Shown piece by piece: positions 1 to 7,179 of a DNA stretch of 27,557 nt; the first letter of the stretch is position 1, and every line of letters begins with the position of its first letter. The DNA comes from Bacillota bacterium (GTDB taxonomy: Bacteria > Bacillota > Clostridia > Christensenellales > Aristaeellaceae): NCBI GenBank assembly GCA_023416655.1, contig JAEZHK010000133.1, positions 1 through 27,557 on the forward strand, written 5' to 3'. Position numbers and translations under genes: made by a program. The notes beneath the pieces were generated by a model that had not been told where the DNA came from, did no database searches, and saw nothing but the letters and a program-made list of their open reading frames with translations.

Positions 1-285
1 GTCGAAGTCATTGGCGGCGATGGCGATGCCGTTGACCTTCTGGGCGATCAGCTGCTCGATCATGGCGATCTGATCCTCGGCGGTGGGGTTGGCGGGCGCG
101 TTCACGATGGCTTCCGCGCCGATGTCCTTGCAGCCGTTGGTGAAGCCTTCCGCTTCCTTGTCATTGTAGGGGTTGCCGGTGTTCTTCACGACGATCGCGT
201 ACTTGTTGCCTTCCGCGAGCGCGCTGCCCATGCTCAGCGAGAGCACGATCAGCAGGGCCAGAACCAGGGCTATGGCCTTCTTCAT
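1..285 (-). CDS. rhaS: Sugar ABC transporter substrate-binding protein, probably L-rhamnose (3' end outside window)
   Basis: The first 95 residues of a periplasmic-binding-protein-type sugar receptor are visible; the gene runs off the left edge. The start is the ATG at 285-283, preceded by an AAAGGAGG ribosome binding site. Residues 1-24 form a signal peptide (two Lys, a Leu/Val-rich core, then SALA before Glu), suggesting signal peptidase I cleavage. The mature part opens with YAIVVKNTGNPYNDKEAEGF and continues with an AEDQIAMIEQLIAQKVNGIA segment typical of the RbsB/RhaS class of type-1 binding proteins. It is the last visible gene of the rhamnose transport operon, separated from rhaQ by 123 bases that hold a small hairpin. 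Rhamnose specificity is inferred from the adjacent mutarotase, not from this fragment. There is no lipobox cysteine, which is odd for a Gram-positive receptor. Confidence 0.8.
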   Translation of the reverse strand, partial: MKKAIALVLALLIVLSLSMGSALAEGNKYAIVVKNTGNPYNDKEAEGFTNGCKDIGAEAIVNAPANPTAEDQIAMIEQLIAQKVNGIAIAANDFD

Positions 286-311
286 AGAGTTGGATCCTCC
301 TTTATATTCTC

Positions 312-328
312 ATTGCGCCCAGCGCAAT
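312..328 (-). promoter_or_regulatory. Small perfect hairpin between rhaQ and rhaS
   Basis: ATTGCGC-CCA-GCGCAAT forms a 7-bp perfect stem with a 3-base loop just ahead of the ribosome binding site of the binding-protein gene. No U-run follows, so it is unlikely to terminate. Such hairpins ahead of binding-protein genes are often thought to stabilise the downstream mRNA segment and raise its level; that role is inferred here. Confidence 0.4.
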
Positions 329-408
329 CGGGTACCCATGATTTGTTCACACCCATCCTCGCGCCCGCGTGGCAGGAAGGCTGCGGGACGCCCTTGCCCG
401 CGGGATAA

Positions 409-1404
409 TCAGCTGTGCGTCTGCGCGCGGGCCGCCACTTTTCTTTCGTGCTGTCTGCGTTCGACATTGGCGCGGATTTCGGGCAGCGCCACGGAGAGGA
501 TCAGAAGCGCGCCGATCACGATCATCAAAATCTGCTGGTTGATGTTGATCAGCCCCAGCCCGTAGCGGATCAGCCCCACGATGAAGATCGAGATCAGCAC
601 CCCGAACATGCGACCCTTGCCGCCCGCGGTGGACACGCCGCCCAGGACGACCATCGCGATGATGTCCATCTCGTAGCCGATGGCGATGTTGGGGCGGCTG
701 GACCCTGTGCGGCTGGTGAGGAACAGGGCCATCACGCCCGCCATCAGGCCGTTGAGCATGAAATTGGTGAACACCACGCGGTCCACGTTGATGCCGGAGA
801 ACCTGGCCACCGTGGGGTTTTTGCCGATGGCGTAGAGCGCGCGGCCGTACTGGGTCTTGTGCAGCACGAACGTGAAAATGATGAAGGCGATAATGAACGC
901 CCACGCCATGACGGGCAGCCCCAGAATGCTGTTCCAGCCCAGGAACTTGAACCACTTGGGGAACTTGCCCGCGGCCTGATCGCCCAGGATGATGAGCGCG
1001 ATGCCGCGGTAGATGATCTGCGTGGCCAGCGTGACGATCATACTCGCCAGCTCCTTGAACCTGACCAGCAGGAACCCGTTGATCATGCCGCAGGAGAGGC
1101 CCACCAAGAGGCAGATCACGACCGCGAGCGGCATCGGGACGCCGTTTGTGTAGGCGACGGCCATGACCACGGAGCTGAGCGCCACGGTGGACGCGACCGA
1201 GATGTCAATCATGCCGGACAGGATCACGAACGCCATCGAAAGCGCGATCAGCCCGCGGTCCAGGAAGGAGTTGGTGGCGTCGGCGAGGTTGGCGATGTCG
1301 TAATAGGGCGAGATGAGCTTGTTCATCACGTTGATCGCGACCAGCACGATCAAGAGCATGAACTCCCAGTTGTACTTTTTGATGAGGTTTCTCGTCGCGC
1401 CCAT
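409..1404 (-). CDS. rhaQ: Sugar ABC transporter permease (L-rhamnose)
   Basis: This 331-residue integral membrane protein belongs to the BPD_transp_2 (RbsC/RhaP/RhaQ) permease family. About eight to ten hydrophobic segments are visible, and the diagnostic pair ILSGMIDISVAS (about residue 60) and VVLGGVSTAGGKG (about residue 253) is present. The C-terminus is a short charged tail. Its ATG at 1404 overlaps the stop codon of the preceding permease as TGATG, so the two are translationally coupled. Together with the other permease it would form the membrane channel for imported sugar, driven by the ATPase at 2390-3895. The P/Q naming follows the gene order known in rhizobial rhamnose operons (ATPase, then P, then Q) and is by analogy. 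Confidence 0.85.
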   Translation of the reverse strand: MGATRNLIKKYNWEFMLLIVLVAINVMNKLISPYYDIANLADATNSFLDRGLIALSMAFVILSGMIDISVASTVALSSVVMAVAYTNGVPMPLAVVICLLVGLSCGMINGFLLVRFKELASMIVTLATQIIYRGIALIILGDQAAGKFPKWFKFLGWNSILGLPVMAWAFIIAFIIFTFVLHKTQYGRALYAIGKNPTVARFSGINVDRVVFTNFMLNGLMAGVMALFLTSRTGSSRPNIAIGYEMDIIAMVVLGGVSTAGGKGRMFGVLISIFIVGLIRYGLGLININQQILMIVIGALLILSVALPEIRANVERRQHERKVAARAQTHS

Positions 1405-2390
1405 CAGATCTGCCTCCTCATGAGCGCGCCGTATTCGGCGCGGCGCTTGACCAGCGTGTTCAGAAGCACGGCGAACAGGATGATCAGCCCCTGAATCAGG
1501 TTCTTCGAGAACTCGCTGACGAAGTTGATCAGCGGCAGCGCGTTATTGATGATGCCGATTAAGAGCGAGCCCAGCAGCACACCGGACACCTTGCCGGAGC
1601 CGCCCGCGATGGACACGCCGCCGATGACGCAGGCGGCAATGATGTTGATTTCATACCCCGTCGCGGTGTCGGGCTGGGCGGAGGCGAACTTGGAGACCCA
1701 CAATACGCCCGCGAGGCCCGCCAGCGCGCCCATGATGGCGTAGGCCTGGAACTTGGTCTTCATCGAGTCGATGCCCGAAACGCGCGCCGCCTCGCAGTTG
1801 GAGCCGACCGCGTAGAAACGCCGCCCGGTGCGGGTGTAGTTCAGGAAGTACTGCGCCACGATGTAGATCAGGGCCGCGATGACGACGAGGTTATTGACGC
1901 TGAGGAGCTTGCCGATGGCGATTGCCTTGAACGATTCGCTCATCTGGTGGGCGCTCACCCACTGCCCGCCGGACAAGAGGAACACCACGCCGCGGAACAC
2001 ATAGTTCATGCCCAGCGACGCGATGATGGGCAGCATGTTGAGCCGGCTGACCAGCAGCCCGATCAGCGAGCCGCACACCAGACCCGTCAGCATGCCTTCC
2101 AGGATCAGAAGGATGGGCGGCACGTCGGGGTTTGTCATCACGTGCAGCGCGGCCACCATGCCGGAGAGCGCAATGTTCGAGCCGATGGAAAGGTCGATGC
2201 CCCCGGTCAGCATCACGATCAGCATGCCGATCGCCAGGATCGCGATGATGGCGGTGTTGGTGAAGATGGACGCGATGTTGGTGGCGTCCAGGAACTTATT
2301 GTTGCTCAGCTGCACCAGCGCGCACAGGATGACGATGAAGAGCAATAGCCCCAGCTGGCGGAAACTGCCCAGGCGAAGTTTTTTCAGCAT
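1404..2390 (-). CDS. rhaP: Sugar ABC transporter permease (L-rhamnose)
   Basis: A 328-residue BPD_transp_2 permease begins at the ATG at 2390-2388 (MLKKLRLGSFRQ). An upstream extension in the same frame lies inside the ATPase gene and is not used. The family signature IVMLTGGIDLSIGSN lies near residue 60 and CVIGGVSIAGGSGKV near residue 240, with several hydrophobic membrane spans between and around them. Both gene junctions are TGATG overlaps: the ATPase stop with this start, and this stop with the rhaQ start, a sign of tight co-expression in fixed ratio. It pairs with rhaQ as a heterodimeric inner-membrane pore. Confidence 0.85.
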   Translation of the reverse strand: MLKKLRLGSFRQLGLLLFIVILCALVQLSNNKFLDATNIASIFTNTAIIAILAIGMLIVMLTGGIDLSIGSNIALSGMVAALHVMTNPDVPPILLILEGMLTGLVCGSLIGLLVSRLNMLPIIASLGMNYVFRGVVFLLSGGQWVSAHQMSESFKAIAIGKLLSVNNLVVIAALIYIVAQYFLNYTRTGRRFYAVGSNCEAARVSGIDSMKTKFQAYAIMGALAGLAGVLWVSKFASAQPDTATGYEINIIAACVIGGVSIAGGSGKVSGVLLGSLLIGIINNALPLINFVSEFSKNLIQGLIILFAVLLNTLVKRRAEYGALMRRQI

Positions 2391-3895
2391 CACGCGGCGC
2401 CCCCCTTCGCAACCATCGCGGCCTCCAGCAGCACTTCCTGCGTCGCGGTTTTCGTATCGAAGATGCCCGCCACGCGTCCCTCGCGCATGACCACCGCGCG
2501 GTCCGACATGCCCATCACTTCGGGCATCTCGCTGGAAACCATCACAATCGCGATGCCTTCGTTGCAAAGGCTGCGCATGATTTCGTAGATCTGGTGCTTC
2601 GCGCCGACGTCCACGCCCTTGGTGGGCTCGTCCAGGATGATGACCTTGAGCTTGGATGCCAAGAGCTTCGCCACGATGACTTTCTGCTGGTTGCCGCCGG
2701 AGAGCGAGCTGGCCAGGTCCTGAATGCTCTGCGCCTTGACGGAGACCATTTTGGAAAGCTTGTCCGCGGTGTCTTCTTCCGCCTTCACGTCCAGCATTCC
2801 GTTCTTCGCGTACTGGTTCAGCGTGGCCAGCGTTATGTTGTTGCCGATCGTCCAGTCCAGAATCAGGCCCTGCTTCTGGCGGTCCTCGGGAAGGTAGCCG
2901 ATGCCAAGGTTCATCGCCTCGCGCGGGCTGGCCGGATGCACTTCCACCCCGTCCAGGAAGAGCTTTCCGGCATCGTGCGGCCAGTAGCCGAAGATCGCCT
3001 GGCAGACCTCGCTGCGCCCCGCGCCCACAAGCCCGCACACCGCCACGATCTCCCCGGCCTTGACGTCAAACGAAACGTCCTTGAAGTAGCCGACCTTGCT
3101 TAAGCCTTCCGCGCGGAAGCGCTCCGCGCCCAGGGTGGCGGTCTTCTCGGGGTACATCTGCTCCAGTTTTCGGCCCACCATGGCGTAGATCAGCTTGTCG
3201 TTGGTGATCTCCTCCACGTCCCAGTCTCCGATGTACCTGGAATCCCGGAACACCGTGACGTGGCTGGCCAGCCGGTACATGTCCTCAAACCGATGTGAGA
3301 TGAAGATGATGCCCTTGCCCTCGTCGCGCAGTTGCTCGGTGATGCGGTACAGTTCCTCCGACTCGCGCTTGGTCAGCGCGGCGGTGGGCTCGTCCATGAT
3401 GAGGATGCGCGCGTTGGTGGAGATGGCTTTTGCGATCTCCACGATCTGCTGCTGCGCCACCGACAGCGTGCCCATGACGGCGCGCGGGTCGATGGTTGTG
3501 CCGAGGCGGGCAAGGTACTCCCCCGCCTTTTTGTTCATCTCGCGCCACAGAATCCGCCCGCCCCTCGTCACCTGCTCGTGCCCGATGAAGATGTTCTCGG
3601 CCACGGTCAGGTCCGGGTAGCAGGTTACGTGTTGGTAGATCGCGGCGATGCCCGCGTGGGTGGCTTCTTTGGGGTTTGCGAAGTGCACATTCTTGCCGTC
3701 CAGGAACATTTCGCCGCCCGCGTCCGGCTGGTGCACCCCGGTGATCACCTTGATGAACGTGCTCTTGCCCGCGCCGTTCTCGCCCATCAGCGCGTGAATC
3801 TGCCCGGCCTGGAGCTTGAAATGCACGTCCTGCAGCGCCTTGACGCCCGGGAACGTCTTGGAAATCCCCCGAAGCTCCAGCAAACATTCTGCCAT
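2390..3895 (-). CDS. rhaT: Sugar ABC transporter ATP-binding protein, two ATPase domains (L-rhamnose)
   Basis: This 501-residue protein carries two fused ABC ATPase domains, the usual layout for ribose/rhamnose-class importers. Domain 1 has a full Walker A (GENGAGKST, residues 38-46), the signature LSVAQQQ (about 144) and Walker B ILIMDEP (164-170). Domain 2 has the degenerate P-loop GLVGAGRSE (287-295), a normal LSGGNQQ signature (397-403) and VIILDEPTKGVDVG. The degenerate second P-loop is normal for the family. I chose ATG 3895 rather than the TTG two codons upstream because AAGGAG sits 7 bases before it. The gene follows the rhamnose mutarotase stop (3898) by two bases, which links the transporter to rhamnose. 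Confidence 0.88.
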   Translation of the reverse strand: MAECLLELRGISKTFPGVKALQDVHFKLQAGQIHALMGENGAGKSTFIKVITGVHQPDAGGEMFLDGKNVHFANPKEATHAGIAAIYQHVTCYPDLTVAENIFIGHEQVTRGGRILWREMNKKAGEYLARLGTTIDPRAVMGTLSVAQQQIVEIAKAISTNARILIMDEPTAALTKRESEELYRITEQLRDEGKGIIFISHRFEDMYRLASHVTVFRDSRYIGDWDVEEITNDKLIYAMVGRKLEQMYPEKTATLGAERFRAEGLSKVGYFKDVSFDVKAGEIVAVCGLVGAGRSEVCQAIFGYWPHDAGKLFLDGVEVHPASPREAMNLGIGYLPEDRQKQGLILDWTIGNNITLATLNQYAKNGMLDVKAEEDTADKLSKMVSVKAQSIQDLASSLSGGNQQKVIVAKLLASKLKVIILDEPTKGVDVGAKHQIYEIMRSLCNEGIAIVMVSSEMPEVMGMSDRAVVMREGRVAGIFDTKTATQEVLLEAAMVAKGGAA

Positions 3896-3897
3896 GG

Positions 3898-4218
3898 TCA
3901 AGCTCCTTCGTGCAGGAACACCTGCTTGAGTTGCACGGCTGTGCCGGTGGCGGGATCAAACTCCATGACCATTACGTCTTTCATGTGTTCGTTCCACTTC
4001 GCGACCACCGGGCTTTCCGCCTGCACCTTGCTGGCGAACCCGATGTCGTCGCATTCGTAGTAGCCAAACAGCTCGTCGCCCACGTTCCAGATCGTGTAGT
4101 TGCGGATGCCCGCTTCGTTCAGTACCGCGGTCATCTCCGGCCAGATCCGGTCGTGGCGGAGGATGTACTCGTCCAGCATCCCAGGCAGGACCCGGGCTTT
4201 CCAGGCAAAACGCTGCAT
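3898..4218 (-). CDS. rhaM: L-rhamnose mutarotase
   Basis: This 106-residue cytoplasmic enzyme interconverts the alpha and beta anomers of L-rhamnose so that the isomerase gets its preferred form. The active-site residues known for E. coli RhaM (YiiL) appear in place: Tyr18, His22 and Tyr41, with Trp75 matching the family tryptophan near 76. The segment MQRFAWKARVLPG and the length also fit. GGAGG lies 7 bases before the ATG. It is the first gene of the operon, transcribed from the promoter at 4282-4310, and it gives the strongest clue to the sugar carried by the downstream transporter. Rhamnose isomerase, kinase and aldolase must be encoded elsewhere or beyond the left edge. Confidence 0.92.
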   Translation of the reverse strand: MQRFAWKARVLPGMLDEYILRHDRIWPEMTAVLNEAGIRNYTIWNVGDELFGYYECDDIGFASKVQAESPVVAKWNEHMKDVMVMEFDPATGTAVQLKQVFLHEGA

Positions 4219-4260
4219 CCTTCACCCTCCATATTCTGTGAATTCAACGAAAATAACTGG

Positions 4261-4310
4261 TAAATGCGTTTATTTTATTGTATTATACTCTACGCCAACC
4301 CTAATTGCAA
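4261..4310 (-). promoter_or_regulatory. Promoter and candidate operator of the rhamnose operon
   Basis: On the minus strand, TTGCAA (4310-4305), a 17-base spacer and TATAAT (4287-4282) form a near-consensus sigma-A promoter about 65 bases before rhaM. An imperfect palindrome TAAATGCGTTTA (4261-4272, 10 of 12 bases symmetric) falls just downstream of the expected transcription start, a position suited to a repressor or attenuating regulator. The divergent AraC regulator starts at 4377, so its binding sites probably also lie in this 158-base gap. I could not define them or a clear promoter for the AraC gene. Confidence 0.75.
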
Positions 4311-4376
4311 CTCACAATGTTGGTCAACGATACGGTAATCTTGGTGTGTTCCTCAAGGCACTGGAAAGGGGATCCA

Positions 4377-5264
4377 ATGAGCAAGGTCAAACTGCAGTAC
4401 GAGCTGGACCTCGAGCCTCAATCGGTGTGGCTCACCTGCACGCCCAGCGCCATCGCGCGCGGCGGCTTCCTGTATGTGCAGGAGATTGGCGACTTCCAGG
4501 CCAAGGCAAGATACTTTACCGACCGGGAAAACCTTCCCTCTTACCTGATCAAGATCGTGCTCTCCGGCAAGGGCCAACTAAGCTACCGCGGCCAGAACCA
4601 CAGCCTGATGCCCGGGCAGTTCTTCTGGATTGACTGCCGGGAGCGCCAGTCCTACCGCACCGCGCCGGACGCGGAGAAGTGGCACATCCTGTGGGTCCAC
4701 TTCTACGGCGCCAACGCCGCCCGGTACTACGAGCAGTTTCTGACGCTCGGGCAAGGCGCCATTGTGGGCACCCTGCCCGCGGGCAGCATGCTCGAAGACT
4801 CAATGCGCCAGCTGATCGCCATCTACCAAAAGGGGCAGAGCACGCTCGCGCAGGACCTGCGCGCCTCGGCGCTGCTTACGACCATGATGGCCGAGTGCAT
4901 CCAGTCCCTCAGCGCGCCCACCGACGCCCGCCACGCGCCCCCCGCCATCGTCCATCAGGTGCGCCGCTACATCACGGAAAACTTCAGCCAGCGCATCACG
5001 CTGGACTCACTCAGCGACCGCTTCTCCATCGACAAGTTCTACCTGCAGAAGCTGTTCAAGCGCCACACGGGGCTGACCCCCAACGAATTTTTGATCCTCT
5101 CGCGCCTGAACCAGGCCAAGGAGATGCTGCGCACCACGCAGCGGTCCATCGGCGAGATCTCGCTGGAGGTGGGCATCCCCAACACCAGCCACTTCATCAA
5201 GCTCTTCCAGCGGCATGAGGGCGTCACCCCCGGCGTCTACCGTCAGAACTGGTATGCGCTATAG
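4377..5264 (+). CDS. AraC-family transcriptional regulator
   Basis: A 295-residue regulator has an N-terminal cupin-like sugar-sensing region (roughly 1-150, with GKGQLSYRGQNHSLMPGQFF typical of AraC_binding domains) and a C-terminal double helix-turn-helix domain (about 195-293: ITLDSLSDRFSIDKFYLQKLF, then RSIGEISLEVGIPNTSHFIK and FQRHEGVTPGVYR). I chose ATG 4377 because AAAGGGG lies just upstream; in-frame codons further upstream lack a ribosome binding site. It is divergent from rhaM, the classic place for the activator of the adjacent sugar operon, so a rhamnose-responsive role is likely but inferred. A hairpin with an A-tract and T-tract follows the stop. Confidence 0.88.
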   Translation: MSKVKLQYELDLEPQSVWLTCTPSAIARGGFLYVQEIGDFQAKARYFTDRENLPSYLIKIVLSGKGQLSYRGQNHSLMPGQFFWIDCRERQSYRTAPDAEKWHILWVHFYGANAARYYEQFLTLGQGAIVGTLPAGSMLEDSMRQLIAIYQKGQSTLAQDLRASALLTTMMAECIQSLSAPTDARHAPPAIVHQVRRYITENFSQRITLDSLSDRFSIDKFYLQKLFKRHTGLTPNEFLILSRLNQAKEMLRTTQRSIGEISLEVGIPNTSHFIKLFQRHEGVTPGVYRQNWYAL

Positions 5265-5267
5265 GGC

Positions 5268-5296
5268 GATGAAAATCCGCTGCGCGGCTTTTCATC
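5268..5296 (+). terminator. Probable bidirectional intrinsic terminator after the AraC gene
   Basis: GATGAAAA-T-CCGC-TGC-GCGG-C-TTTTCATC is a near-perfect inverted repeat. The GC core is flanked by AAAA and TTTT, as in bidirectional intrinsic terminators. It starts 4 bases after the AraC stop codon and is the first member of the hairpin array that fills this convergent gap. Confidence 0.5.
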
Positions 5297-5313
5297 TCAG
5301 GGGGAAGTTCTGC

Positions 5314-5483
5314 GCGCGCCATGAAATCCTGCGGGATTTCCGGGCGGCGCGCTGACTGAAGGTATTGTTTCCTCCACCAGTGTACGCACTGGTTGCGGAA
5401 ACTGCGTTCCCGACGACAAGTCGCCGGGAACGATTGGAAGCAGTACGGGGGTTTTCGGCGGGCAGTTTTGAAGCCGAAGCCCC
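5314..5483. repeat. Array of four further hairpins in a convergent intergenic gap
   Basis: Four inverted repeats follow each other with short spacers. At 5314-5352, GCGCGCC pairs with GGCGCGC around GAAATCC/GGATTTC. At 5367-5402, GTTTCC pairs with GGAAAC around ACCAGTG-TACG-CACTGGT. At 5405-5432, CGTTCCCG pairs with CGGGAACG with a further GAC/GTC core. At 5447-5483, GGGG and TTCGGC pair with GCCGAA and CCCC, ending 1 base before the isomerase stop codon. The arm sequences are unrelated to one another. Apart from possible 3'-end or terminator roles for the outer ones, I know no function. Confidence 0.6.
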
Positions 5484-5484
5484 G

Positions 5485-6975
5485 CTACACCTTGGCGTAG
5501 CGGATGCCCATGAGGCTGCCGACCTTCTCGAAGGCGCGCGCATTGTGCCCGACGCTCATCGCCCAGTGGTGGGTGGGCGCTTCGAGGAACCACCGGTCCA
5601 TGTACGCGTCGAGGTCCTGGCCGAAGTCCACATGGGTCTGGGTGTTGCCGATGGTCAGGATGGGCAGCTTTCGGGCGACGCCTTCGGAGGCGATCAGCTT
5701 CAGCCTGCCGTCCCCCGTCTGCGTCAGCCCCAGCGTGGTGACGGGGCCGCTGATTACGTTGGCCTCCACCGAAACCCCGCTGCCCCGCTTGCCGTGGTAT
5801 ACGCCCATGCCGCGAAGCACCGGCTTGCCATCGGAAATTGAGATGTGGAACGGGCCGTCGTGCCCCAGGATCATGGTGCGCTGGTCGTAATCCATGGCCA
5901 CGATCTCGGTGAACGAGCCGCCCACGCCCATCGCGTCGCAGATCTTCATGGCGATGTTGGTCTTGATGTCGCCCTCCCCGGCGCAGGGGATGCCCGCGGC
6001 GGTCAGAAGCGAGTGCCCCACGATGAACCCGGACTGCAGGCGCTCGTAGGCGTTGTCCTCCGCGCCGTGGTAGTAGTAGCTGAGCGCGTCCAGTTCATAC
6101 GCTTCCACCATCCGGCGCTGCGCCGCGGCGACGCGTGAGGCCCAGTCGAGCTGCGCTTCCGTGGGCTTTTTGGCGATCGGGTCGGAGGGCGAGTCGCCGC
6201 TGATGGTGAAAAACTCCCCGACCTCAAGCCGGATGGCATTGACCTCCGCGTCGGTCACCTGCCTTAAGTGCTTGTCGAGGTCGCACATCTCGAGCAGCTC
6301 CACGTGGACCCCGGTCTGCGCGGCCAGCATGGTAAAGTCGCTGTACATATCGAGCATGCCGGAGTAGTTGTTGCCCAGGAACCCGAACCGCGCGCCGGAG
6401 AGCGCGCGCTTCGCGGTGGCGGCCTGTACCCACGCGTGGATCTCATTCCAGGCGCGTTTGGCCTCCGGGCGGTGCGCGGTCACTTCGTCGGCAACCGAAA
6501 TGGCGGGCGTCTCGTGGAGGCCCAGAAGCCCGTTCACAATGTGCAGATCAATCCCCGCGCGGTTGAACATGTTGGCGGCCTCGGGCACCGGGCAGCCCAC
6601 GCAGTGCGCCAGCCACTCGCCGGTGGAGGTCTTGGGATAATTCATGTGCGCCGCGGGCTGCAGGTTGAGCAGCACGACGGGCGCTTTGCATAGAAGATGC
6701 ACCGGCAGGATGCAGTCGGAGGTGAAGTACGTCGCGCTGTGCGCGAAAATCATGTCGACCTGCGAGGCGTTGAAGTACTCGCCCGCCCGCTGCCCGGCGG
6801 CGGGGTCGTCCACCAGGCCGAAGTTGTTGACCTCCGCGAATTCGCCGAGGCGTTCGGCGATGAAGGCGTTGTAGCCCTTGAGGCGCGCCTCCAGCCCTTC
6901 AAACTGCGCCCAGTACGCCCTGAGTCCCGCGCTGTACAGCCCGATTCGCGCCTTCTTGACCTTCCTGGTGAGCAT
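5485..6975 (-). CDS. L-arabinose isomerase-like sugar isomerase
   Basis: This 496-residue protein has the length and fold signature of the L-arabinose/L-fucose isomerase superfamily. The stretch YYHGAEDNAYERLQ followed by AGEGDIKTNIA parallels the AraA active-site region, giving candidate metal ligands Glu306, Glu334, His372 (ILGHDGPFH) and His469/470 (APTHHWAMS). It differs enough from true AraA that the sugar cannot be named. An aldose-ketose isomerase for a pentose or 6-deoxyhexose is the best reading. I chose ATG 6975 because AGGAG lies 8 bases upstream; the ATG at 6981 is only 2 bases from it. The gene has its own promoter and operator-like palindrome upstream, separate from both the rhamnose operon and the UroD-like pair. 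Confidence 0.75.
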   Translation of the reverse strand: MLTRKVKKARIGLYSAGLRAYWAQFEGLEARLKGYNAFIAERLGEFAEVNNFGLVDDPAAGQRAGEYFNASQVDMIFAHSATYFTSDCILPVHLLCKAPVVLLNLQPAAHMNYPKTSTGEWLAHCVGCPVPEAANMFNRAGIDLHIVNGLLGLHETPAISVADEVTAHRPEAKRAWNEIHAWVQAATAKRALSGARFGFLGNNYSGMLDMYSDFTMLAAQTGVHVELLEMCDLDKHLRQVTDAEVNAIRLEVGEFFTISGDSPSDPIAKKPTEAQLDWASRVAAAQRRMVEAYELDALSYYYHGAEDNAYERLQSGFIVGHSLLTAAGIPCAGEGDIKTNIAMKICDAMGVGGSFTEIVAMDYDQRTMILGHDGPFHISISDGKPVLRGMGVYHGKRGSGVSVEANVISGPVTTLGLTQTGDGRLKLIASEGVARKLPILTIGNTQTHVDFGQDLDAYMDRWFLEAPTHHWAMSVGHNARAFEKVGSLMGIRYAKV

Positions 6976-7009
6976 GTGCATCGCTCCTGTCGATCATAAT
7001 GTTGCTCTC

Positions 7010-7053
7010 ATTATAGGCACTTTTTACGCCGCTGTCATCACCGCATGTGGTGA
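7010..7053 (-). promoter_or_regulatory. Promoter and operator-like palindrome of the isomerase gene
   Basis: On the minus strand, ATGACA (7038-7033), a 17-base spacer and TATAAT (7015-7010) make a strong sigma-A promoter, 35 bases before the chosen start codon. Directly upstream and touching the -35 box is TCACCGCATGTGGTGA (7038-7053), symmetric at 14 of 16 positions around CATG. That is the form and place of a dimeric regulator site. Which regulator binds is unknown. Confidence 0.75.
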
Positions 7054-7124
7054 ATCAATCGCACAATCTTGGCTGAATGCAAACGAGCGGAACCGGTCGG
7101 CGCGTCCGTGCCGCTTGCGGGATG

Positions 7125-7155
7125 GAAAAAGGCGGGAAGCCTCGGCTTCTCCGCC
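7125..7155 (-). terminator. Intrinsic terminator after the UroD-like gene pair
   Basis: Read on the minus strand, GGCGG-A-GAAGCC-GA-GGCTTC-CCGCC is followed at once by TTTTTCC. It lies 25 bases past the stop codon of the gene at 7180 and isolates that operon from the isomerase gene. Confidence 0.85.
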
Positions 7156-7179
7156 AATTATACCAATCCAGGGTCAGCG

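Noticed and set aside
415..1494. Long plus-strand open frame opposite the rhamnose permeases
   Set aside because: It is rich in His, Asp, Arg and Gln with no hydrophobic core or known motif, typical of antisense frames in GC-rich genes, and it lacks a ribosome binding site.
4255..4275. Catabolite-response (cre) site near the rhamnose promoter
   Set aside because: TAAATGCGTTTA has four bases between its AAA and TTT arms instead of the central CG spacing of cre sites.
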